52,113 nt of DNA from Halieaceae bacterium (lineage in GTDB: Bacteria; Pseudomonadota; Gammaproteobacteria; Pseudomonadales; Halieaceae), in the NCBI GenBank assembly GCA_016744355.1, contig JADGEN010000016.1:1-52113 (forward strand), read 5' to 3'. The notes below the pieces were generated by a model. It did not search any database, was not told the origin of the DNA, and saw only the letters and a list, made by a program, of their open reading frames with translations. This document shows positions 8,880-19,291 of this stretch, piece after piece (the first letter of the stretch is position 1; the number at the start of each line of letters is the position of its first letter). The position numbers and the translations under genes were made by a program.

Positions 8880-10229
8880 ATGGCCAAGCTGGAAAAGGTC
8901 CTTATTGCAAACCGCGGGGAAATAGCCCTGCGCATTTTGCGTGCTTGCAAAGAGCTGGATATCGGCACAGTTGCCGTACATTCAACTGCAGACGCTGAAC
9001 TAATGCACGTGCGCCTGGCCGACGAGGCCGTCTGCATCGGCCCGCCCTCATCTACTGAAAGCTACCTGAACGTGCCAGCAATTATCAGCGCAGCAGAAGT
9101 AACCAACGCCAGCGCTATTCATCCAGGCTATGGTTTCCTCGCCGAAAACGCCGACTTTGCCGATCAGGTCGAAAAAAGCGGTTTCGTATTCGTTGGACCC
9201 AGCGCTGACACCATCAGACTTATGGGTGACAAAGTCTCTGCGATCGAAGCAATGAAAAAGGCCGGGGTACCGACCGTACCGGGCTCTGATGGCGGACTGA
9301 CCGACGACTCTGAACGCACCTTACAAATTGCCCGCGACATAGGCTATCCCGTTATCATAAAAGCAGCAGCGGGCGGCGGTGGGCGCGGTATGCGCGTAGT
9401 ACACAATGAAGCGGCCCTACTCAATTCCGTACAAGTTACCCAAACCGAGGCGGCCTCCTTCTTTGGCAGCGGCGTAGTGTACATTGAAAAATTCCTGCAA
9501 AAGCCCCGGCACGTTGAAGTACAGGTTCTCGCAGACGGTCAGGGAAATGCCATCCATCTGGGCGATCGGGACTGCTCATTGCAGCGCCGTCACCAGAAAG
9601 TTCTCGAAGAGGCCCCGGCTCCCGGAATTCCAGACGATGTACGCAATGCCGTGGCACAAAGCTGCGTCGACGCCTGTATAGATATTGGCTATCGCGGCGC
9701 GGGCACCTTCGAATTTCTTTACGAGGACGGCGGTTTCTATTTTATTGAGATGAACACCCGCGTACAGGTGGAACATCCGGTTTCCGAAATGGTTACCGGC
9801 GTGGATATCGTCAAGGAGCAACTTCGAATTGCCAGCGGCTTGCCGCTCTCCCTTTCACAAAAAGACATCACCATCAGCGGACACTCTTTCGAGTGTCGCA
9901 TCAATGCTGAAGATCCCCGCACATTTTATCCCTCACCGGGTAAAATCAAGTTCTTTCACGCCCCGGGAGGTCCCGGTATTCGGGTCGACTCTCATCTGTA
10001 CGACGAATACACCGTGCCACCGTTCTACGATTCCCTTATCGCCAAAATAATCAGCTACGGTGAAAGCCGTGAAGTAGCGCTCAAGCGTATGGAGCTGGCA
10101 CTGGACGAATTGATCATCGAAGGAATTCGCACCAACACAGCTCTGCACCGTGATCTGGTACGCGACTTGGCTTTCAAGGCGGGTGGTGTGAGTATTCACT
10201 ACCTGGAAGGCAAGCTGGAAGAACATTAG
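8880..10229 (+). CDS. accC: Biotin carboxylase subunit of acetyl-CoA carboxylase
   Basis: 449 residues, the standard length. ATP-grasp enzyme that carboxylates the biotin on AccB using bicarbonate and ATP. It shows the N-terminal [20 protein letters not shown], the ATP-binding glycine loop AAGGGGRGM, the [18 protein letters not shown] segment, the catalytic [18 protein letters not shown], and the C-terminal [10 protein letters not shown]. Nothing appears truncated. It is preceded by accB and followed after 19 bp by prmA; a small inverted repeat fills that gap. Confidence 0.98.
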   Translation: MAKLEKVLIANRGEIALRILRACKELDIGTVAVHSTADAELMHVRLADEAVCIGPPSSTESYLNVPAIISAAEVTNASAIHPGYGFLAENADFADQVEKSGFVFVGPSADTIRLMGDKVSAIEAMKKAGVPTVPGSDGGLTDDSERTLQIARDIGYPVIIKAAAGGGGRGMRVVHNEAALLNSVQVTQTEAASFFGSGVVYIEKFLQKPRHVEVQVLADGQGNAIHLGDRDCSLQRRHQKVLEEAPAPGIPDDVRNAVAQSCVDACIDIGYRGAGTFEFLYEDGGFYFIEMNTRVQVEHPVSEMVTGVDIVKEQLRIASGLPLSLSQKDITISGHSFECRINAEDPRTFYPSPGKIKFFHAPGGPGIRVDSHLYDEYTVPPFYDSLIAKIISYGESREVALKRMELALDELIIEGIRTNTALHRDLVRDLAFKAGGVSIHYLEGKLEEH

Positions 10230-10245
10230 TGTGTGGTAACACACT
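10228..10245 (+). repeat. Short inverted repeat between accC and prmA
   Basis: A perfect 7-bp inverted repeat (AGTGTGT / ACACACT) with a 4-nt GGTA loop starts in the accC stop codon and ends three bases before the prmA ATG. No T-run follows, so it is not a usual terminator. It takes up the space where a ribosome binding site for prmA would be expected, so it could affect prmA translation. Confidence 0.6.
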
Positions 10246-10248
10246 CAA

Positions 10249-11139
10249 ATGAGCTGGCTGCAATTACGCCTGGACGCCAGACCCGATGAACTTGAAAAAT
10301 TCGAAGGCCTGATGCTCGCCAGCGGTTCAGTGGCAGTTACCATGGAAGACAACGCCGACAACGCTGTGCTCGAGCCCGGCGTAGGCCAGACGCCTTTCTG
10401 GATGCAAACCCGGGTCACCGGTCTCTACCCTGCCGACGCCGACATGGATGCTGTATTAGCCAGATTCCCTGCCAAACTCATGGCGTTCACCAACGCTCGC
10501 GTAGAAATCCTGGAAGACAAAGACTGGGAGCGCGAGTGGATGACGCACTACCAACCCATGCAGTTTGGAGAGTCGTTCTGGGTTTGCCCAAGCTGGCTGG
10601 CACCCCCGGACCCCGACGCCACCACACTACTGCTGGACCCCGGCCTGGCCTTTGGCACCGGCACCCATCCCACTACTGCGCTGTGCCTGACCGAGCTGGC
10701 CAAGATGACACTCAGCGGAGCGCACATTGTCGACTATGGCTGTGGTTCGGGAATCCTGGGAGTAGCAGCCCTACTATTGGGCGCCGCCGACGTGTTGGCT
10801 GTCGACAACGATCCACAGGCACTTGTTGCGACGCTAGACAACAGTAAGCGTAATAGCATTGAGCCCTCCTCGCTGGCGGTATTTCTGCCGGAGCAGGTGG
10901 ACATCGAACAGCACACGGAAAAAGCAGATGTGGTGATCGCCAATATTCTGGCGGGGCCGTTAATTGGTTTGTCAGACACATTACTGTCTTTGCTAAAGCC
11001 CGGCGGAAACTTACTGCTGTCGGGGTTACTGGAAAAACAAGCGAAAGAATTGCGTGAACACTACCTACCCCGGATAGACCTCACAATCGCGGGAGAGAAG
11101 GACGGGTGGGTTTGCCTATTGGGGTGTATGCCGCACTAA
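10249..11139 (+). CDS. prmA: Ribosomal protein L11 methyltransferase
   Basis: 296 residues. S-adenosylmethionine-dependent enzyme that trimethylates ribosomal protein L11. The N-terminal substrate-recognition domain (MSWLQLRLDA onwards) is followed by the Rossmann methyltransferase domain with LDPGLAFGTGTHPTTALCL, the SAM loop VDYGCGSGILG and the catalytic-site NILAGPL. Length and order match the family. It lies between accC and dusB-fis, the Pseudomonas-like order. The start has no evident Shine-Dalgarno sequence. Confidence 0.97.
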   Translation: MSWLQLRLDARPDELEKFEGLMLASGSVAVTMEDNADNAVLEPGVGQTPFWMQTRVTGLYPADADMDAVLARFPAKLMAFTNARVEILEDKDWEREWMTHYQPMQFGESFWVCPSWLAPPDPDATTLLLDPGLAFGTGTHPTTALCLTELAKMTLSGAHIVDYGCGSGILGVAALLLGAADVLAVDNDPQALVATLDNSKRNSIEPSSLAVFLPEQVDIEQHTEKADVVIANILAGPLIGLSDTLLSLLKPGGNLLLSGLLEKQAKELREHYLPRIDLTIAGEKDGWVCLLGCMPH

Positions 11140-11168
11140 GCTCTCCAGTGCAAATAATTGACGATTTT

Positions 11169-11196
11169 TTGCACAGTTTCACTTCCCCAATATATG
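11169..11196 (+). promoter_or_regulatory. Candidate sigma-70 promoter for dusB-fis
   Basis: TTGCAC (11169-11174) and TATATG (11191-11196) are separated by 16 bp and lie about 55 bp upstream of the dusB start, in the gap after prmA. fis operons are usually driven by a strong growth-regulated promoter ahead of dusB. Motif match only. Confidence 0.35.
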
Positions 11197-11249
11197 CCTG
11201 TCGAGTATCATATCGCCTCTTTTTTAAGCACCCCTACAAACTGCTTTAC

Positions 11250-12251
11250 ATGCTAAAAATTGGCCCCTACAAACTAAACAGCCGCGTGATTTTGGCCCCC
11301 ATGGCCGGAGTTAGCGACCTGCCGTTTCGGCGTTTATGTATGGAGTTTGGCGCAGGGCTTGCTGTGGGCGAGATGATCAGCTGCAATCCGCAATTGCGCA
11401 ACACGCGCAAGACCATGATGCGCAGCCGCCACGACGAAGAGGCCGGGACGCGCTCGGTACAAATCGCTGGCAACAACCCTGCCGAGATGGCCACTGCGGC
11501 ACAATATAACGTTGAGCGCGGCGCGCAGATCATCGATATCAACATGGGCTGCCCGGCAAAAAAAGTATGTCGCAAGGCCGCCGGTTCGGCGCTGCTACAG
11601 GACGAAGGTCTGGTCGCTTCAATATTAAAAGCGGTGGTCGACTCAGTAGACGTACCAGTCACCCTTAAAATCCGCACAGGCTCAAACCCTGATGCCAGAA
11701 ATGGACTTTCCATCTCCAAGATTGCACAAGACAACGGTATCAGCGCCCTGGCCGTGCACGGACGCACACGCAGTTGCGCCTTCAAAGGCAGGGCCGAGTA
11801 CGACACCATCGCAGAAATCGTGCAAGCCGTTGAAATACCAGTATTTGCCAACGGCGACATAAGCAGCGCAGAACAAGCCCAAGCCGTAATGAACTACACG
11901 GGGGCGGCCGCCGTTATGATTGGCCGAGCGGCTCAGGGCCAACCTTGGCTTTGTGGCCAGATAGCGGCACGACTCGACCCCAATCTCGACTCACCCACGC
12001 CCACAACCGACGATAAATTTTCAATTATGCTGCGCCATATCAAGGCGCTACACACGTTTTACGGCGATATTCTGGGTGTTCGAATTGCCAGAAAACACGT
12101 GGGCTGGTATCTACAGCACATCGACAACAGCCCGGACTTGCGCAAGGCCTTTAACGCCTTACAAACCCAGCACGAGCAATTGTGCGCAATCAACGCTATT
12201 TCACAAACCACAAAAAGCCAATTGACTGAGAACGAGGTACTAGCAGCATGA
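11250..12251 (+). CDS. dusB: tRNA-dihydrouridine synthase B
   Basis: 333 residues. FMN-dependent enzyme that reduces uridine to dihydrouridine in tRNA D-loops. It shows [17 protein letters not shown] at the N-terminus, the catalytic-Cys region [27 protein letters not shown], and [14 protein letters not shown] in the TIM barrel, then a helical C-terminal domain. The start at 11250 (MLKIGPYKL) matches the family; the same frame is open 48 codons further upstream into prmA, but that extension is not family-like. The stop overlaps the fis ATG by 4 bp, the classic dusB-fis operon. Confidence 0.96.
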   Translation: MLKIGPYKLNSRVILAPMAGVSDLPFRRLCMEFGAGLAVGEMISCNPQLRNTRKTMMRSRHDEEAGTRSVQIAGNNPAEMATAAQYNVERGAQIIDINMGCPAKKVCRKAAGSALLQDEGLVASILKAVVDSVDVPVTLKIRTGSNPDARNGLSISKIAQDNGISALAVHGRTRSCAFKGRAEYDTIAEIVQAVEIPVFANGDISSAEQAQAVMNYTGAAAVMIGRAAQGQPWLCGQIAARLDPNLDSPTPTTDDKFSIMLRHIKALHTFYGDILGVRIARKHVGWYLQHIDNSPDLRKAFNALQTQHEQLCAINAISQTTKSQLTENEVLAA

Positions 12252-12574
12252 CAAGGGCTGAATCCCTGGATGCGTCCGGAATCACCGACCAACCGGCCAC
12301 AACACACGACAAAATATCTGAGCCATTTGCCCAAGGGCGAAGCCTTCGCGACTCAGTAACCATCGCCGTAAGCCACTACCTGAAAGAACTGGACGGCCAG
12401 ATGTCCACCGATGTCTACGACATGGTTCTTGCCGAAGTAGAGGCTCCGTTATTGAAAGAAATTATGGCCTACACACGCAACAACCAGACCAAGGCATCAA
12501 TTATGCTGGGGCTCAACCGCGGCACCCTGCGCAAAAAACTAAAGCAATACAAGCTCATCTCAAGCAAGGACTAA
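12248..12574 (+). CDS. fis: DNA-binding protein Fis
   Basis: 108 residues, slightly longer than the E. coli protein. Nucleoid-associated factor that bends DNA and activates rRNA/tRNA promoters in rapid growth. The C-terminal half ([18 protein letters not shown] onwards) matches Fis, and the helix-turn-helix [20 protein letters not shown] lies at residues 79-98. The N-terminal 30 residues are variable, as usual. It overlaps dusB by 4 bp and precedes purH by 10 bp, so transcription may run through into the purine genes. Confidence 0.96.
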   Translation: MTRAESLDASGITDQPATTHDKISEPFAQGRSLRDSVTIAVSHYLKELDGQMSTDVYDMVLAEVEAPLLKEIMAYTRNNQTKASIMLGLNRGTLRKKLKQYKLISSKD

Positions 12575-12584
12575 CCCCCACACC

Positions 12585-14165
12585 ATGACCGACACAAACC
12601 TCGTTAAAGTTAACCGGGCGCTAATAAGCGTTTCCGACAAGTCCGGCATCGTAGAATTTGCCACCGCACTGCGCGAACAGGGCGTGGCCCTGCTCTCCAC
12701 CGGCGGCACCTATCGCCTACTGCAGGAAAACGGCCTGGAAGTAACCGAGGTGGCCGACTACACGGGCTTCCCGGAAATGATGGACGGGCGGGTGAAAACC
12801 CTGCACCCCAAAGTTCACGGCGGGATTCTGGCTAGACGGGGGCAAGACGATGCCGTTATGGCAGATCACGGTATCGATGCCATCGATATGGTCGTAGTCA
12901 ATTTGTACCCCTTTGAAGCGACCGTCGCCAACCCCGACTGTACTCGTGAAGATGCAATTGAAAATATCGACATCGGCGGCCCCACTATGGTGCGCGCAGC
13001 CGCCAAAAATAACCGCTTTGTAAACATTGTAGTCAACGCTTCCGACTACAAAGAAATCCTCGCCGAAATGCGGGCCAACGCTGGAGCGACATCCATGGAA
13101 ATGCGCTTCAACCTGGCCATAAAAGCCTACGAGCACACCGCCGCCTATGACGGTGCTATTGCCAACTACTTTGGCACAAGTGTTCCCGGTGGTAGCGATA
13201 ACTTCCCCCGCACCTTCAACACCCAGTTCCATAAGGTGCAGGAAATGCGCTACGGCGAAAACCCTCATCAGAGCGCTGCATTTTATGTCGAAGACGAAGC
13301 CGCACCGGGCTGTATTGCTACTGCGAGCCAGTTGCAAGGCAAAGAATTGTCTTACAATAATGTGGCCGACACCGATGCCGCACTCGAGTGTGTAAAGAGC
13401 TTTTCAGAAGCGGCCTGCGTTATTGTCAAACACGCCAACCCCTGCGGCGTCGCTGTGGCGGCAAGCATAGGTGAGGCCTACGATCTGGCATTTGCCACTG
13501 ACACAGAGTCGGCCTTTGGTGGCATTATCGCCTTCAACCGCGAGCTCGATGCGGCCACCGCCAGTGCAATAACCGAACGCCAGTTTGTGGAAGTCATCAT
13601 TGCCCCCTCTGTCAGCGAAGAAGCCGTAGCCGTGATTGCTGCAAAGAAAAACGTGCGCTTACTGGCCTGTGGCGAGTGGGCAGACCACGGGGCAACTACA
13701 TCGCGGGACTACAAGCGCGTTAATGGTGGCCTGCTGGTGCAAGACCGGGATATGGGCATGATCGACATGGCGGACATTAAAATTGTGAGCAAGGTGCAGC
13801 CTACAGCACAGCAGCTCAGCGACATGCTGTTCGCGTGGAAAATTGCCAAGTTTGTTAAGTCCAATGCCATCGTCTACGCCGCCAACGGACAGACTGTTGG
13901 TGTAGGCGCTGGTCAAATGAGCCGTATCAACTCGGCACGCATCGCCGGCATCAAGGCGGAACACGCTGGTCTGGCTGTCAAAGGGTCTGTAATGGCATCT
14001 GATGCCTTCTTCCCCTTCCGCGACGGCATCGACAATGCAGGTCAATCCGGTATTGCAGCCGTTATCCAGCCCGGGGGCTCCATTCGCGATGACGAAGTTA
14101 TCGCTGCCGCCGATGAACACGGCATGGCTATGGTGTTCACCGGCATGCGTCACTTCCGCCACTAA
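12585..14165 (+). CDS. purH: Bifunctional AICAR transformylase/IMP cyclohydrolase
   Basis: 526 residues. Catalyses the last two steps of de novo IMP synthesis: formylation of AICAR with 10-formyl-tetrahydrofolate and ring closure. The N-terminal IMP cyclohydrolase domain (to about residue 200) has [18 protein letters not shown] and [13 protein letters not shown]. The C-terminal transformylase domain has [14 protein letters not shown], the catalytic [10 protein letters not shown] and FPFRDGID. Complete. Followed after 20 bp by purD. Confidence 0.98.
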   Translation: MTDTNLVKVNRALISVSDKSGIVEFATALREQGVALLSTGGTYRLLQENGLEVTEVADYTGFPEMMDGRVKTLHPKVHGGILARRGQDDAVMADHGIDAIDMVVVNLYPFEATVANPDCTREDAIENIDIGGPTMVRAAAKNNRFVNIVVNASDYKEILAEMRANAGATSMEMRFNLAIKAYEHTAAYDGAIANYFGTSVPGGSDNFPRTFNTQFHKVQEMRYGENPHQSAAFYVEDEAAPGCIATASQLQGKELSYNNVADTDAALECVKSFSEAACVIVKHANPCGVAVAASIGEAYDLAFATDTESAFGGIIAFNRELDAATASAITERQFVEVIIAPSVSEEAVAVIAAKKNVRLLACGEWADHGATTSRDYKRVNGGLLVQDRDMGMIDMADIKIVSKVQPTAQQLSDMLFAWKIAKFVKSNAIVYAANGQTVGVGAGQMSRINSARIAGIKAEHAGLAVKGSVMASDAFFPFRDGIDNAGQSGIAAVIQPGGSIRDDEVIAAADEHGMAMVFTGMRHFRH

Positions 14166-14185
14166 TACGAGACTGGGGATAAAAC

Positions 14186-15472
14186 ATGAACGTATTGGTT
14201 ATTGGTAGCGGCGGACGCGAGCACGCCCTGGCATGGAAAGCAGCTCAGTCAGGCAACGTCAACACAGTCTACGTTGCCCCTGGCAATGCGGGCACAGCCA
14301 GTGAATCCGGCGTAGAAAACATTCAGCTGGATACGATGGATTTTGCCGGCCTTGCCGACTTCGCACAGAACAACAATGTTGGCCTGACGATAGTCGGCCC
14401 GGAAGCACCGCTGGTAGAAGGCATCGTCGATTACTTCGAAGCCCGCGACCTACGCTGTTTTGGCCCCCGTAAAGGGGCAGCCCAGTTAGAGGGCTCCAAA
14501 GCCTTCACTAAAGATTTCCTGGCGCGCCACAACATTCCCACCGCAGACTACGGCAACTTTACCGAGTTGGAACCCGCGCTGGCTTACTTGCGTGAACACG
14601 GGGCTCCCATAGTAATCAAGGCTGATGGCCTGGCCGCCGGCAAAGGCGTGATTGTCGCCGAAACACTTCAACAGGCCGAGGACGCGGTCACCGACATGCT
14701 CTCTGGTAACGCCTTTGGTGAAGCGGGTTGTCGCGTGGTAATCGAAGAGTTTTTACAGGGCGAGGAAGCCAGCTTTATCGTCATTGTAGACGGTGAAAAC
14801 GTGTTGCCCATGGCAACCAGTCAGGACCACAAACGTATTGGCGAAGGTGACACCGGCCCCAACACGGGCGGCATGGGTGCCTACTCCCCCGCACCAGTAG
14901 TCGATGCCGACATACACCAGCGTGTTATGGACGAAGTCATTTTACCCACTGTGCGCGGTATGGCGGCAGAGGGCAACAGCTACACCGGTTTCCTCTACGC
15001 CGGACTTATGATCTCCGAGGCCGGCGAGCCGAAAGTTATTGAATACAATTGCCGCTTTGGCGACCCCGAAACACAACCCATCATGATGCGCCTGCAGTCT
15101 GATCTGTGCGACTTGTGTAACAGTGCGCTGGACGGCACGCTGAATAAGCAGGAAACTCAGTGGGACGCCCGCGTTGCCATCGGTGTAGTATTGGCGGCCG
15201 GTGGCTACCCGGGCGATTACGGCAAAGGCTTTGTGATTGACGGGCTGGATGCCTCTCAGGGCGACAACATCAAAGTGTTCCATGCGGGCACCACTATTAA
15301 AGGCAACGACATTGTCACCAGCGGAGGGCGCGTATTGTGTGTCACCGCGCTGGCCGACAATATCGCTGTTGCCCAAACCCAGTGCTACCAGGCTGCTGAT
15401 AAAATTAGCTGGGATGGCGTAACCCTGCGACGGGATATCGCCTGGCGCGCCATCAAACGTCTTGAGGATTAA
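14186..15472 (+). CDS. purD: Phosphoribosylamine-glycine ligase
   Basis: 428 residues. ATP-grasp enzyme joining glycine to phosphoribosylamine, the second step of de novo purine synthesis. Visible motifs are MNVLVIGSGGREHALAWK, TIVGPEAPLVEGIVD, the ATP site VIKADGLAAGKGVIVA, and the metal-binding YNCRFGDPETQP. Ribosome site GGGGAT precedes the ATG. Pairs with purH in one transcription unit. Confidence 0.98.
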   Translation: MNVLVIGSGGREHALAWKAAQSGNVNTVYVAPGNAGTASESGVENIQLDTMDFAGLADFAQNNNVGLTIVGPEAPLVEGIVDYFEARDLRCFGPRKGAAQLEGSKAFTKDFLARHNIPTADYGNFTELEPALAYLREHGAPIVIKADGLAAGKGVIVAETLQQAEDAVTDMLSGNAFGEAGCRVVIEEFLQGEEASFIVIVDGENVLPMATSQDHKRIGEGDTGPNTGGMGAYSPAPVVDADIHQRVMDEVILPTVRGMAAEGNSYTGFLYAGLMISEAGEPKVIEYNCRFGDPETQPIMMRLQSDLCDLCNSALDGTLNKQETQWDARVAIGVVLAAGGYPGDYGKGFVIDGLDASQGDNIKVFHAGTTIKGNDIVTSGGRVLCVTALADNIAVAQTQCYQAADKISWDGVTLRRDIAWRAIKRLED

Positions 15473-15478
15473 AGCATC

Positions 15479-16123
15479 ATGCGCAAGCGCAGACTTTCTC
15501 TGATCGACCGCTTCATCACCGAAGCTGACAGCGTACTGCGCACCCTCAGCAATACCGGCCACAGGGCCACCCGTCCCTCGCCCTCCGAAGGACACGAGGA
15601 AACCGAATTCAGCGCGCAAGAACGCCGGCATGTGGCTGGTCTTATGCGAGTCAATCACACGGGTGAAGTATGTGCCCAAGCCCTGTATCAGGGTCAGGCA
15701 TTAACCGCCAAGCTGCCTGAAGTTCGCGAAGAAATGCAAACTGCCTGTGATGAAGAAGTCGACCATTTGGTTTGGTGTGAAGAGCGCTTAAAAGAGCTCG
15801 ATAGCCACACCAGCCGACTCAATCCGATTTGGTATGGACTGTCTTTTGCGATGGGTGCGACCGCAGGGGCGGTTGGTGACAAGTGGAGTTTGGGGTTTGT
15901 TGCCGCTACCGAAGAACGTGTGTGCAATCACCTGCGCGATCACCTCAAGCAACTGCCCGAAGATGATCGGCGCTCACGCCTGATACTACAAAAAATGCTG
16001 GAAGACGAGCAACGCCACGGCGAGAACGCCCTGAATGCAGGTGGCGAGGATTTTCCGCGTCCGGTAAAGGATGCGATGACGGCTGTTTCACACTTGATGA
16101 CGAGCAGTAGCTACCGCCTATAG
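15479..16123 (+). CDS. coq7: 3-demethoxyubiquinol 3-hydroxylase
   Basis: 214 residues. Di-iron monooxygenase of ubiquinone synthesis, membrane-associated. It carries the paired helix motifs of the family: RVNHTGEVCAQALYQGQ with a ligand Glu, DEEVDHLVWCEERL with ExxH, ATEERVCNHLRDHL, and EDEQRHGENAL with the second ExxH-type pair. Length fits the Pseudomonas-type Coq7 with a longer N-terminus. Begins 6 bp after purD. Its position next to osmC and vfr matches the Pseudomonas order, except that speD, usually found there, is absent. Confidence 0.96.
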   Translation: MRKRRLSLIDRFITEADSVLRTLSNTGHRATRPSPSEGHEETEFSAQERRHVAGLMRVNHTGEVCAQALYQGQALTAKLPEVREEMQTACDEEVDHLVWCEERLKELDSHTSRLNPIWYGLSFAMGATAGAVGDKWSLGFVAATEERVCNHLRDHLKQLPEDDRRSRLILQKMLEDEQRHGENALNAGGEDFPRPVKDAMTAVSHLMTSSSYRL

Positions 16124-16142
16124 CCCTTTGTTTAAGGCTGTA
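16119..16142. terminator. Weak hairpin between convergent coq7 and osmC
   Basis: A 7-bp stem (TATAGCC / GGCTGTA, one G-T pair) with a 10-nt loop overlaps the coq7 stop codon and lies just before the end of osmC on the other strand. It could act as a bidirectional terminator, but no strong T-run follows. Confidence 0.3.
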
Positions 16143-16156
16143 GCGTTTGTAGACCT

Positions 16157-16585
16157 CTATTCGCCGCCAAACTCCAGTACTTCATAACTGTGACTGACAT
16201 CCACGCCGCCAGCGGCCAACATGATGCTGGCTGAGCAATACTTCTCGGCCGACAACGACACCGCTCGCTTCACCTGGCTTTCTTTAAGCTTTACTCCGAT
16301 CACCACAAAGTGCAGGTTAATGCTGGTAAACACCGCTGGTACGGCATCGGCCCGCTGCGCATCCAACTCAACCCGACAATGCACCACATCCTGCCGCGAC
16401 TTTTTCAGCATGCTCATCACGTCATAAGTGGCACAGCCCCCCATACCCATGAGCAACATCTCCATCGGCCTGGCACCCATATTGCGTCCACCCAGGTCTT
16501 CGGAACCATCCATTACCACGGCGTGCCCACTACCAGACTCGCCCACAAACATCGCTCCATCTGTCCACTTAACCGTAGCTTTCAT
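16157..16585 (-). CDS. OsmC family peroxiredoxin-like protein
   Basis: 142 residues. OsmC/Ohr-fold protein of the YhfA type. It has KATVKWTDGAMFVGESGSGH at the N-terminus, the pattern RPMEMLLMGMGGCATYDVMSMLKKSR with one of the two redox cysteines, and SAEKYCSASIMLA with the second. These proteins reduce organic hydroperoxides or bind thiols; the exact substrate is unknown. Same neighbourhood (coq7, osmC, vfr, trpC) as in Pseudomonas aeruginosa. Confidence 0.92.
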   Translation of the reverse strand: MKATVKWTDGAMFVGESGSGHAVVMDGSEDLGGRNMGARPMEMLLMGMGGCATYDVMSMLKKSRQDVVHCRVELDAQRADAVPAVFTSINLHFVVIGVKLKESQVKRAVSLSAEKYCSASIMLAAGGVDVSHSYEVLEFGGE

Positions 16586-16715
16586 TACTGTATCGTTCCT
16601 TAATTGAGGCGCAGCAGCTTAGCATAGCCATAAACGCTTTTCTGAGCTGTTTCCCACGATTGATCTGGGTTACTATCACTGAAAAATACTCTCCTATATT
16701 TAGAGGGAACAAACG

Positions 16716-17360
16716 GTGCTAAAACCCCAGGTCACACAGGCTCTTCCCAACGTTGAAAGCTTTCTGCGGCATTGCCAACGACGGGACTACAAGTCCAAGT
16801 CAGTCATTTTACGCGAAGGCGACGACAGCGATTATCTTTACTTGATTCTCGATGGTTCAGTGTCAGTGATGGTTGAGGACGAGGCCGACAAAGACCATAA
16901 GATGGTCGTTGCCTATCTGAATCCAGGAGACTTTTTCGGCGAGATGGGTTTATTCGCAAATGACGACGGCGGACGCAGCGCCATGATCGTGGCCAAAACC
17001 CAGTGTGAAGTCGCAGAAATATCCTACGAGAAGTTTCATCAGATTCGCAGCCAGTTTCCCGACATTTTGTTCGCCATTGCAGACCAGATGAGTGAACGTT
17101 TGCGCCAAACCACACGCAAGCTCAAAGACCTTGCCTTCGTAGATGTGGCCGGACGCATTGCGCACGCCTTGTTGGATCTATGTAAAGAACCCGACGCCAT
17201 GACTCATCCCGACGGCATGCAAATTAAGATTACGCGGCAGGAGCTAGGCAAAATTGTAGGCTGCTCACGCGAGATGGCCGGCCGTGTACTGAAGACGCTA
17301 AGTGAGGAAGGCCTGGTTTCAGTATCAGGAAAGACAATGGTGGTGTTCGGCACACGTTAG
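16716..17360 (+). CDS. vfr: cAMP receptor protein of the Vfr type
   Basis: 214 residues. The N-terminal cyclic-nucleotide-binding beta-roll (about 15-125) has ILREGDDSDYLYLILDGSVSV and GDFFGEMGLFANDDGGRSAM, the phosphate-binding cassette. A long C-helix follows, then a winged helix with TRQELGKIVGCSREMAGRVL, almost the sequence pattern of P. aeruginosa Vfr and E. coli Crp. It activates or represses promoters when bound to cAMP. The start is GTG at 16716 with GAGGG 8 bases upstream. Convergent with trpC; no clear terminator separates them. Confidence 0.95.
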   Translation: MLKPQVTQALPNVESFLRHCQRRDYKSKSVILREGDDSDYLYLILDGSVSVMVEDEADKDHKMVVAYLNPGDFFGEMGLFANDDGGRSAMIVAKTQCEVAEISYEKFHQIRSQFPDILFAIADQMSERLRQTTRKLKDLAFVDVAGRIAHALLDLCKEPDAMTHPDGMQIKITRQELGKIVGCSREMAGRVLKTLSEEGLVSVSGKTMVVFGTR

Positions 17361-17384
17361 CCGAACTGCCCACCAGAAGTTACT

Positions 17385-18185
17385 TTAGAAAAACAGTTCT
17401 CGCAGCTTTTCTCCCGGATCAGCACAGCGCATAAATGCCTCCCCCACTAAAAACGCATGCACACCAGCATCTCGCATGACGGCAATATCCTCAGCAGTAT
17501 GAATGCCACTCTCTGTAACAATCACCCTGTCTGCTGGCATATAGGGCAATAATTCCAGCGTCGTCTCCAGGCGTGTATCAAAGGTGTGTAAATCGCGATT
17601 GTTAACACCTATTAGAGTTGTGGGCAGTTCCAGTGCGCGCTCCAATTCGGCTCTATCGTGCACTTCTACCAGAATATCCAGATCGTGTTCCACAGCCACG
17701 CCCGCCAACTCATGCATCTGGTCATCTTCCAGAGCAGCAACCACCAGCAAAATGGCATCGGCGCCTATCGCTCTGGCTTCGACGACCTGATAGGGGTCAA
17801 TGGTAAAATCTTTGCGTAACACCGGCAGGCCGCAAGCGTCACGAGCTTGGCCTAAATAGGCATCTGCGCCCTGAAAAAAATCGATGTCAGTCAGCACCGA
17901 CAAACAAACCGCACCCCCGCTGCTGTAGCTAGGCGCTATCTCGGCGGGGATAAAGTTTTCACGAATGACGCCTTTGCTGGGAGATGCTTTTTTGACTTCA
18001 GCAATCACGGCGGGCAGCGCCTGCGCCACCTGTTGCTCTAGCGCCTGACTAAAACCACGCACGGCGCTTTGTTCTGTAATTTGGCTCTCGAGCTCTCCAA
18101 ACGAACAGCGAGACTGACGTTCTCGAACTTCTTCCGCCTTGCGCGCCAGGATTTTCCGAAGAATTGTTGGTGTATTCACTGCCAT
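17385..18185 (-). CDS. trpC: Indole-3-glycerol phosphate synthase
   Basis: 266 residues. Converts CdRP to indole-3-glycerol phosphate in tryptophan synthesis. TIM-barrel motifs [18 protein letters not shown] (catalytic Lys), [31 protein letters not shown] and VTESGIHT are present. It is monofunctional, with no fused PRA isomerase (TrpF). Last gene of trpEGDC, 4 bp after trpD. Confidence 0.98.
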   Translation of the reverse strand: MAVNTPTILRKILARKAEEVRERQSRCSFGELESQITEQSAVRGFSQALEQQVAQALPAVIAEVKKASPSKGVIRENFIPAEIAPSYSSGGAVCLSVLTDIDFFQGADAYLGQARDACGLPVLRKDFTIDPYQVVEARAIGADAILLVVAALEDDQMHELAGVAVEHDLDILVEVHDRAELERALELPTTLIGVNNRDLHTFDTRLETTLELLPYMPADRVIVTESGIHTAEDIAVMRDAGVHAFLVGEAFMRCADPGEKLRELFF

Positions 18186-18189
18186 TGCC

Positions 18190-19248
18190 CTATTGCCCGC
18201 TTGTGCTCATAAGCTGGGTAAACTCAACAAATCGTGTGAGCTTCTCCAACGCTTGCCCGGTGGAAATCAGGTCTTCCGCCAGCGCAACACCGTCGGCCTG
18301 AGTGGCGACAAGGCCACTCACATAGATACAAATACCGGCATTCAGGGCGATAATAGCCGCAGCCTTGCGCGCGCGCTCATCATTAGCGCCCGCCCCGGAT
18401 AAAGCAGCGCGAATTAACTGTGCCGATTCTGTCGCGCTTTTGACTGACAGCCCTTCCAGAGACTCTTTTTCGAAAGAGAAATCGGAGGGAGAAATCACAT
18501 ACTCCGAAATATTCCCATCGAGAAGCTCTGCCACCCGCGTGTCGGCGGCGATCGATATTTCGTCCAGGCCATCTTCAGAATGCACGACCATCACCTGTTC
18601 GCTACCCAACATCTTCAACACCTGGGCCATAGGCAAACACAGATCTGGGGAATAGACGCCAATCAAGTGCCGCTTTACGCCGGCGGGGTTGGTTAACGGG
18701 CCGAGAATATTGAACAGTGTACGCATACCGAGTTCGCGACGCGGGCCAACCGCATGGCGCATTGCGCTGTGATGACTGGGGGCAAACATAAAACCCATAC
18801 CCACTTCTTCTACAGCTCTGGCAACCTGTTCGGGGTTCAGGTCCAGTGGCACGCCCAATTCTTCCAATACGTCAGAGCTGCCACTGGTGCTTGAGACAGA
18901 GCGGTTACCATGCTTGGCAACATGCGCGCCCGCCGCAGCTATGACAAAAGTCGCTGCAGTAGAGACATTAAACAGGCTCGCTCCGTCACCGCCGGTACCA
19001 ACAATATCAACCAGATGCTCGGAACAGGTTTCAGAAATGTGTACGGGCGCAGCCAGGCCTCGCATCACCTGTGCCGCCCCGGCTATTTCCTCCGTGGTCT
19101 CACCCTTGACCCGCAGAGCCACGAGTAAACCACCTATTTGTGCATCGGTACACTCGCCGGACATAAGCTGCGCCATGACACCAGTCATGCTTTCCTGCGA
19201 CAAATCCTTACCCTCGGTGAGCTGCTCTAGCGCTTGTTGAATTTTCAT
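18190..19248 (-). CDS. trpD: Anthranilate phosphoribosyltransferase
   Basis: 352 residues. Transfers phosphoribosyl from PRPP to anthranilate. The PRPP-binding glycine loop [18 protein letters not shown] and the following [20 protein letters not shown] are intact, as is the [26 protein letters not shown] segment that binds anthranilate. It is a stand-alone enzyme, not fused to TrpG. It sits 43 bp downstream of trpG and 4 bp upstream of trpC. Confidence 0.98.
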   Translation of the reverse strand: MKIQQALEQLTEGKDLSQESMTGVMAQLMSGECTDAQIGGLLVALRVKGETTEEIAGAAQVMRGLAAPVHISETCSEHLVDIVGTGGDGASLFNVSTAATFVIAAAGAHVAKHGNRSVSSTSGSSDVLEELGVPLDLNPEQVARAVEEVGMGFMFAPSHHSAMRHAVGPRRELGMRTLFNILGPLTNPAGVKRHLIGVYSPDLCLPMAQVLKMLGSEQVMVVHSEDGLDEISIAADTRVAELLDGNISEYVISPSDFSFEKESLEGLSVKSATESAQLIRAALSGAGANDERARKAAAIIALNAGICIYVSGLVATQADGVALAEDLISTGQALEKLTRFVEFTQLMSTSGQ

Positions 19249-19291
19249 TGCATTTCCCTCTTCCCGGCACTTCTGTATTTATTTGCCCGGA

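Noticed and set aside
11106..11249. 48-codon extension of dusB into prmA
   Set aside because: Not family-like; a plausible promoter and the correct start lie at 11169-11250.
12717..13337. 206-codon open frame antisense to purH
   Set aside because: Shadow frame of purH; sequence is low in recognisable motifs.
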